DNA of 8,143 bases from Akkermansia muciniphila (GTDB lineage Bacteria > Pseudomonadota > Gammaproteobacteria > Burkholderiales > Burkholderiaceae_C), in assembly GCA_943327015.2 (NCBI GenBank), contig CALPVM020000094.1, positions 1 to 8,143 on the forward strand, read 5' to 3'. This document shows, piece after piece, positions 6,401-8,143 of this stretch (its first letter is position 1; each line of letters begins with the position of its first letter). Below the pieces are notes generated by a model. The model saw only the letters and a program-made list of their open reading frames with translations. It did not search any database and had not been told where the DNA came from. Made by a program: the position numbers and the translations under genes.

Positions 6401-8143
6401 ATTGAACTCGCGGCAGTAGGCGACTTTAACCTGAACAGCAAAGACTGGTTCCATGCCGGGCCCGATCCACGCCAGTACCTGAACTTCAATACGGTTTTTG
6501 GCCAGCAGGTGTACAACAGCGCAGGCAGTACCAAGTCGCTGAGCCTGAGTAAGAGTGACAGCCGTTTGCAGACGCTGCTCAATAATATTTCCAACCCGGT
6601 TAAGCCCTCGACTATTTTTGCCATGGGTGCGATCAACATCAATGCACGCTACCTGAATATTGACGGGTTAGTGCAAAGCGGTGTGGACAATATTGAACTC
6701 ACCATTGACGAGAGCTTTAACCCGACCGAGTCGGTGAGCTTTACCGATGCCAAGGGTAATATCCAAAAAGGCCTGACCTTTGGCGCTGCGGGCTTGGCTT
6801 CCGTGACGGGAGCATTTGATTTTGCTGCCAAGAAAATATCGCTCAACCCGATCAAGCCACAGGGCGGTACCATCAACCTGACAGGCACGATTGTGAGCAC
6901 CGGTAATGGTCGCTTGCGCGCTGCCAGTGGCTATGCCTCGGTCAAAATTGACAACCGCACCAACTTTGCACTGGAGCTGGACGAAATTGATGTGTCCGAA
7001 AATCGCGTAGGTGTGATAAGCATTACCGATACAGCAACATTACGGCAAGAAACGTTTACCTACAAAGACGGTAATGTTACACGCCAGTTGCGCAAGGGCA
7101 CGCTCAAACCCGCAGATGGCAAGGGCACGGTCAGCAGCATTAGCTATGCCAACGTGGGCGATGCAGTGCAGGCCGCAGCATCCATAACCCAGTATTACCA
7201 ACCCGAGGCCGGACGATACTATGTCTGGACCGAAGGCCAGGCCAAAACCAGTACGACGCTGGAAATCTTTAAGAAAGAAAGCTTTAACCTGCTCGGCTTT
7301 GATTGGGATGGTCTGGTGCCAGACTCCAAGGCCAACTTTAGCAGCACCCGTTACACGGATGGTGCGCCGCTTAAAGAGTCGGAGTTGGCGGTGCAACTCA
7401 CCAGTGCGGATTATTTGTTGGTTAAGTACGAGCAAAAACGCAATGCGGCGGTCGATGTCACCAAAGACAAAACCCAGATCAGGGATGTAAGCAACAACAA
7501 GCTCTACCTTTATGTGGGTGAAACCGGCAAGCAGAATTTCCCATTGACTGATTTTTCAGACACCAGCAAGTGGCAGTATCTGGAAACCTTGACTGGTGGT
7601 AGCCGTATTCTGGATACGGCCTCACAGTTGGCCAATCCGGGTAATCCTTCTAAGTGGGTGTACAAAAATGTGGCTACCGATAAAAGCCCCTGGAAGTTGG
7701 CCAACGGCCAAACCTGGATCGCCAAGAAAGCGCTCGACCGCTTTGATAGCGATTTCCAAAACCAAGAGATAACGATTGATGGCCCCACCACCACCGGTGG
7801 TGGCTGGCTGCGCAAAAAGACCATTACTACCAAGAAAACCACGGTCACGGGTTTGAAGGATTTTTACACTTACTCCCTGCGCGCCGATTTACCGGTAGCG
7901 GTAGAAACGGTGCAAGGTGCCAGCAGCCCGAAAGTAGATATTAAAACCGTGGGCAAAATGGTGGTGCGCGGCAGCGTGAATTTTGGCGATGCCACCCCGC
8001 TGCAAGAAGCCAACGACGACCAGCCCGAACCGTTTACCCCGATTGCCTTGGCCGCCAACGCCATGGAAATTGCCGGCAACGTAGAGTTTGTGGGCGCGGT
8101 GCCCGATATAAAAGCCAGCGGCAACATTACCATTAACGTCAAA
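2..8143 (+). CDS. Giant repetitive exoprotein/adhesin-like protein, internal fragment (both ends missing)
   Basis: One reading frame stays open for 2714 codons, which cannot happen by chance at this composition, and its translation is a coherent repeat protein from end to end. Neither start nor stop is inside the window, so the full protein is larger than 2714 residues. Residues about 1-150 and 533-1269 are Gly/Ala-rich repeats. Residues 162-498, 901-977, 1752-1873 and about 2485-2535 hold Trp/Tyr modules. Residues about 1906-1954 look helical. Most of the rest is short-strand, solenoid-like sequence. I saw no cysteine, no RTX nonapeptides (GGxGxDxxx), no catalytic motif and no clear membrane segment. 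The overall style matches large exported proteins annotated as LEPR-XLL or haemagglutinin-like, which are usually thought to act in attachment or as a cell-surface layer. The family name is a recollection and no domain was confirmed. No frameshift or internal stop interrupts it, so the gene looks intact and under selection here. It could equally be secreted by a type I or two-partner route; the deciding ends are absent. Confidence 0.9.
485..1495 (+). repeat. Cluster of aromatic (Y/W) modules, array 1
   Basis: Residues 162-498 differ sharply from the flanking Gly/Ala repeats: they are charged and aromatic. Two signatures recur. One is an aromatic strand with a small last residue: IYEYQG (572-589), VYRYIG (737-754), VYKFKG (857-874), VFKYIA (1232-1249), TYRYIG (1397-1414). 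The other is an octet ending in Trp: NYTSDAAW (623-646), NFEDTTVW (920-943), NFANTAVW (986-1009), NYGNTARW (1283-1306), NYTDKANW (1448-1471). A typical full module runs GD/GxxVRV, a turn, the aromatic strand, a Leu-rich link, then the Trp octet followed by an acidic or hydrophobic residue pair. Copies are not all complete: the one at 659-805 lacks its Trp half, and the one at 962-1020 seems to be only a Trp half. Module function is unknown; small all-beta ligand-binding domains would fit. The cluster is bounded by solenoid-type units on both sides. Confidence 0.8.
1598..2701 (+). repeat. Alternating two-type Gly/Ala-rich repeat array (part 1)
   Basis: Residues 533-900 consist of units of about 55-75 residues that alternate between two types. 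Type a has the core V-x-V-S-G-A-G-A-x-A-x-N, as at 1598-1795, 2015-2233 (variant SGSGVWAQN) and 2402-2587. Type b has the core V-G-x-S-[IL]-G-x-[SA]-[LV]-A-R-N, as at 1796-2014, 2234-2401 and 2588-2701. After each core comes a variable stretch and then a conserved strand pair such as GDVTVQADNVSAI or GKVDVLATSNASI. The alternation is strict here. Such sequence is characteristic of long exported beta-helical proteins, where it would form an extended rod; the fold is inferred from residue pattern. No catalytic residues are apparent. Confidence 0.8.
2702..2932 (+). other. Single aromatic module inserted in a solenoid loop, with a Ca-loop-like motif
   Basis: Residues 901-977 have all parts of one complete aromatic module: KKGDLIRLSAASG, then VYEYIG (2804-2821), then DYADTKKW (2888-2911). 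It splits a type b Gly/Ala unit just after the core ending ARNYIG. The unit resumes at about 2936 with RIIVSVDRSAI, where other b units continue directly. Between the aromatic strand and the Trp octet sits DKDKDGKLDE (2843-2872), which matches the DxDxDG start of EF-hand or dockerin calcium loops. It lacks an acidic residue at the twelfth position of the loop, where Ile is found, so true calcium binding is uncertain. Confidence 0.7.
2933..3808 (+). repeat. Alternating two-type Gly/Ala-rich repeat array (part 2)
   Basis: After the inserted module the array resumes with the tail of the interrupted unit (2933-3040). It continues as type a at 3041-3229 (core SLSGAGASTTN), type b at 3230-3406 (core MAIGVSLAEN), type a at 3407-3628 (core SFSGGGANAYN) and a worn type b at 3629-3808 (AAAAAGTDAVN). 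The order a-b-a-b continues that of part 1, showing the array is one block interrupted by an insertion. The cores drift away from consensus toward the C-terminal side: the Arg of ARN becomes Glu and is then lost. Units carry variable loops, for example an extra GNPETGKTR stretch around 3550-3580. Role is presumably structural. Confidence 0.75.
3809..5014 (+). repeat. Divergent solenoid-type repeats
   Basis: Residues 1270-1671 keep a period of roughly 50-60 residues but lose the clear SGAGA and ARN cores. What recurs is a small-residue strand (for example LAIGALAGSGAGM, ASLTGLGTITDIGL, LSVSFVGGAGANAN) followed by a turn with N or G and a strand such as GNITIRADN, GDLALSTRTD, NEVKLYAGQD or GSVALLAEPG. 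Asn and Asp are frequent at the turns, as in parallel beta-helices. I take this as the continuation of the same rod in a more diverged form. No enzyme motif or Trp module is present here. Unit borders are too weak to place each one exactly. Confidence 0.6.
5015..5050 (+). other. Val/Pro/Leu-rich segment
   Basis: Residues 1672-1683 read LPILVPVPVPLP, an alternating hydrophobic/Pro stretch following GAGMALIT. It is too short and too Pro-rich to be a membrane helix. It sits where the Gly/Ala-type repeats end and a less repetitive part begins with SIRVTNVESNNRVRVDN. It may be an extended strand or a rigid break in the rod. Function is unknown. Confidence 0.6.
5255..5620 (+). repeat. Two aromatic (Y/W) modules, array 2
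   Basis: Residues 1752-1873 hold one well-preserved module and one degenerate one. The first has SIVELVGTSYDKGVSGK, the aromatic strand AYRFAP (5360-5377), an acidic link and the octet DYTNTKRW (5423-5446) followed by QEIK, very like NYGNTARW-QEIK in the first cluster. The second has LSVQQGDTVRTAGGRWYQRT and a weakened octet TYAEEDGW (5585-5608) followed by AELEV. In the second copy the pattern GDTVR, G-x-W-Y and a terminal Trp superficially recalls small chitin/cellulose-binding modules of the CBM5/12 type. This is only a pattern resemblance. The pair sits between the Pro-rich segment region and the helical segment. Confidence 0.7.
5717..5863 (+). other. Probable alpha-helical segment within a beta-rich protein
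   Basis: Residues 1906-1954 (starting YANVANQLMEDRAKIVGWME and ending DAQLQKLGLA) lack Gly/Pro interruptions apart from one HAGNSE turn. They carry regular Leu/Ile/Val spacing with Glu, Asp, Arg, Lys and Gln between, as in a helical hairpin or short coiled coil. This is the only clearly helical stretch in the window. It is followed by a short linker and then by FDVLYLKLPSIQASAGLISI, where strand-rich sequence resumes. I recall similar helical inserts in other giant exoproteins of this style but cannot confirm homology. It may act as a spacer or a protein-protein contact. Confidence 0.6.
5864..7096 (+). other. Solenoid-type beta region with a duplicated N-[KR]-T-x-F motif
   Basis: Residues 1955-2365 are less Gly/Ala-rich and show many short strands of the form GxIxIxA or GxVxVTG, for example SGSVNVTGELRAGSIELAAV, AININARYLNIDGLVQSG and GTINLTGTIVSTGNG. 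This is the usual look of a right-handed parallel beta-helix of exported proteins. A 14-residue motif occurs twice: NKTPFGMEINDVGV (6065-6106) and NRTNFALELDEIDV (6953-6994). Both follow a strand (ANITIV and ASVKID). After the second copy comes GVISITDTA. Loops are long and include an aromatic DWFHAGPDPRQYL (about 6443-6481). No catalytic triad or acid cluster typical of a lyase was recognised, so a structural or adhesive role is favoured. Confidence 0.6.
7139..7610 (+). other. Aromatic-rich segment with a W module
   Basis: Residues 2380-2536 begin with ISYANVGDAVQ and an aromatic motif YYQPEAGRYYVWTEG (7193-7237). A charged stretch LEIFKKESFNLLGFDWDGL follows. From about 7436 an aromatic module reappears: LYLYVG (7502-7519), then DFSDTSKW (7550-7573) and QYLETL, the same order and spacing as in the other modules. 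This shows the module family is scattered along the whole protein rather than confined to one array. Up to about 7790 a further aromatic stretch (KWVYKNV, PWKLANGQTWIAKK) may be a decayed extra copy. Confidence 0.6.
7790..8143 (+). other. C-terminal visible beta-strand region (runs off window)
   Basis: Residues about 2597-2714 start with a Lys/Thr-rich strand set (LRKKTITTKKTTVTGLK), then DFYTYSLRAD (7859-7888) and strands VDIKTVGKMVVRGSV, AMEIAGNVEFVG and ASGNITINVK. The GxVxVxG strand pattern indicates that solenoid-like coils continue beyond base 8143. The DFYTYSLRAD element is similar in my memory to a DYYTHxLKAD-type motif in other giant exoproteins, but this is not verified. The frame is still open at the last codon, so no C-terminal anchor can be described. 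Confidence 0.55.

Noticed and set aside
5864..7096. Polysaccharide lyase or glycosidase beta-helix domain
   Set aside because: The strand pattern allows a beta-helix, but I could not identify a conserved catalytic set of Asp, Arg or His residues, so no enzymatic call is made.
2..8143. RTX calcium-binding nonapeptide repeats
   Set aside because: The Gly-rich units suggested this at first, but no GGxGxDxxx series is present. Glycines alternate with Ala, Val and Ser as in solenoid packing.

Overview
The whole window lies inside one gene. Plus-strand frame 2 is open from base 2 to base 8143: 2714 codons with no stop and no convincing start, so the gene runs off both ends. No second gene, RNA gene, promoter, terminator or mobile element is visible, and there is no non-coding stretch of any size. 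The product is one section of a giant, repetitive, probably secreted or surface-anchored bacterial protein. The sequence resembles the very large exoproteins/adhesins often annotated as LEPR-XLL or filamentous-haemagglutinin-like proteins. That family link is from memory of sequence style, not from a search. Neither the N-terminal targeting region nor the C-terminal anchoring or secretion region is in the window.

Layout along the protein: (1) bases 2-484, two Gly/Ala-rich solenoid-type units and a linker; (2) 485-1495, a cluster of aromatic modules with the recurring signatures [VIT]-[YF]-[RKE]-[YF]-x-[GA] and [DN]-[YF]-x-[DN]-x-x-x-W; (3) 1598-3808, a long run in which two kinds of Gly/Ala-rich unit alternate, with one aromatic module spliced into a loop at 2702-2932; (4) 3809-5050, more divergent solenoid-type repeats ending in a Val/Pro/Leu stretch; (5) 5255-5620, two more aromatic modules; (6) 5717-5863, a charged, probably helical segment; (7) 5864-7096, solenoid-type sequence rich in short beta strands and less Gly/Ala-rich; (8) 7139-7610, an aromatic-rich part with one more clear W module; (9) 7790-8143, further predicted beta sequence running off the window.

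The organism is a bacterium with GC content judged by eye in the low-to-mid 50s percent. Codon use is mixed, without strong GC3 bias. A Gram-negative gammaproteobacterium from an environmental or polysaccharide-rich habitat would fit, but nothing in the window fixes the taxon. I saw no cysteine in the whole translation and almost no hydrophobic membrane segments, which suits a large exported structural protein.

The simplest reading is a long beta-helical stalk built from an alternating two-unit repeat. Compact aromatic modules are inserted into its loops and could be the ligand-contacting parts. The stalk and adhesin roles are inference.
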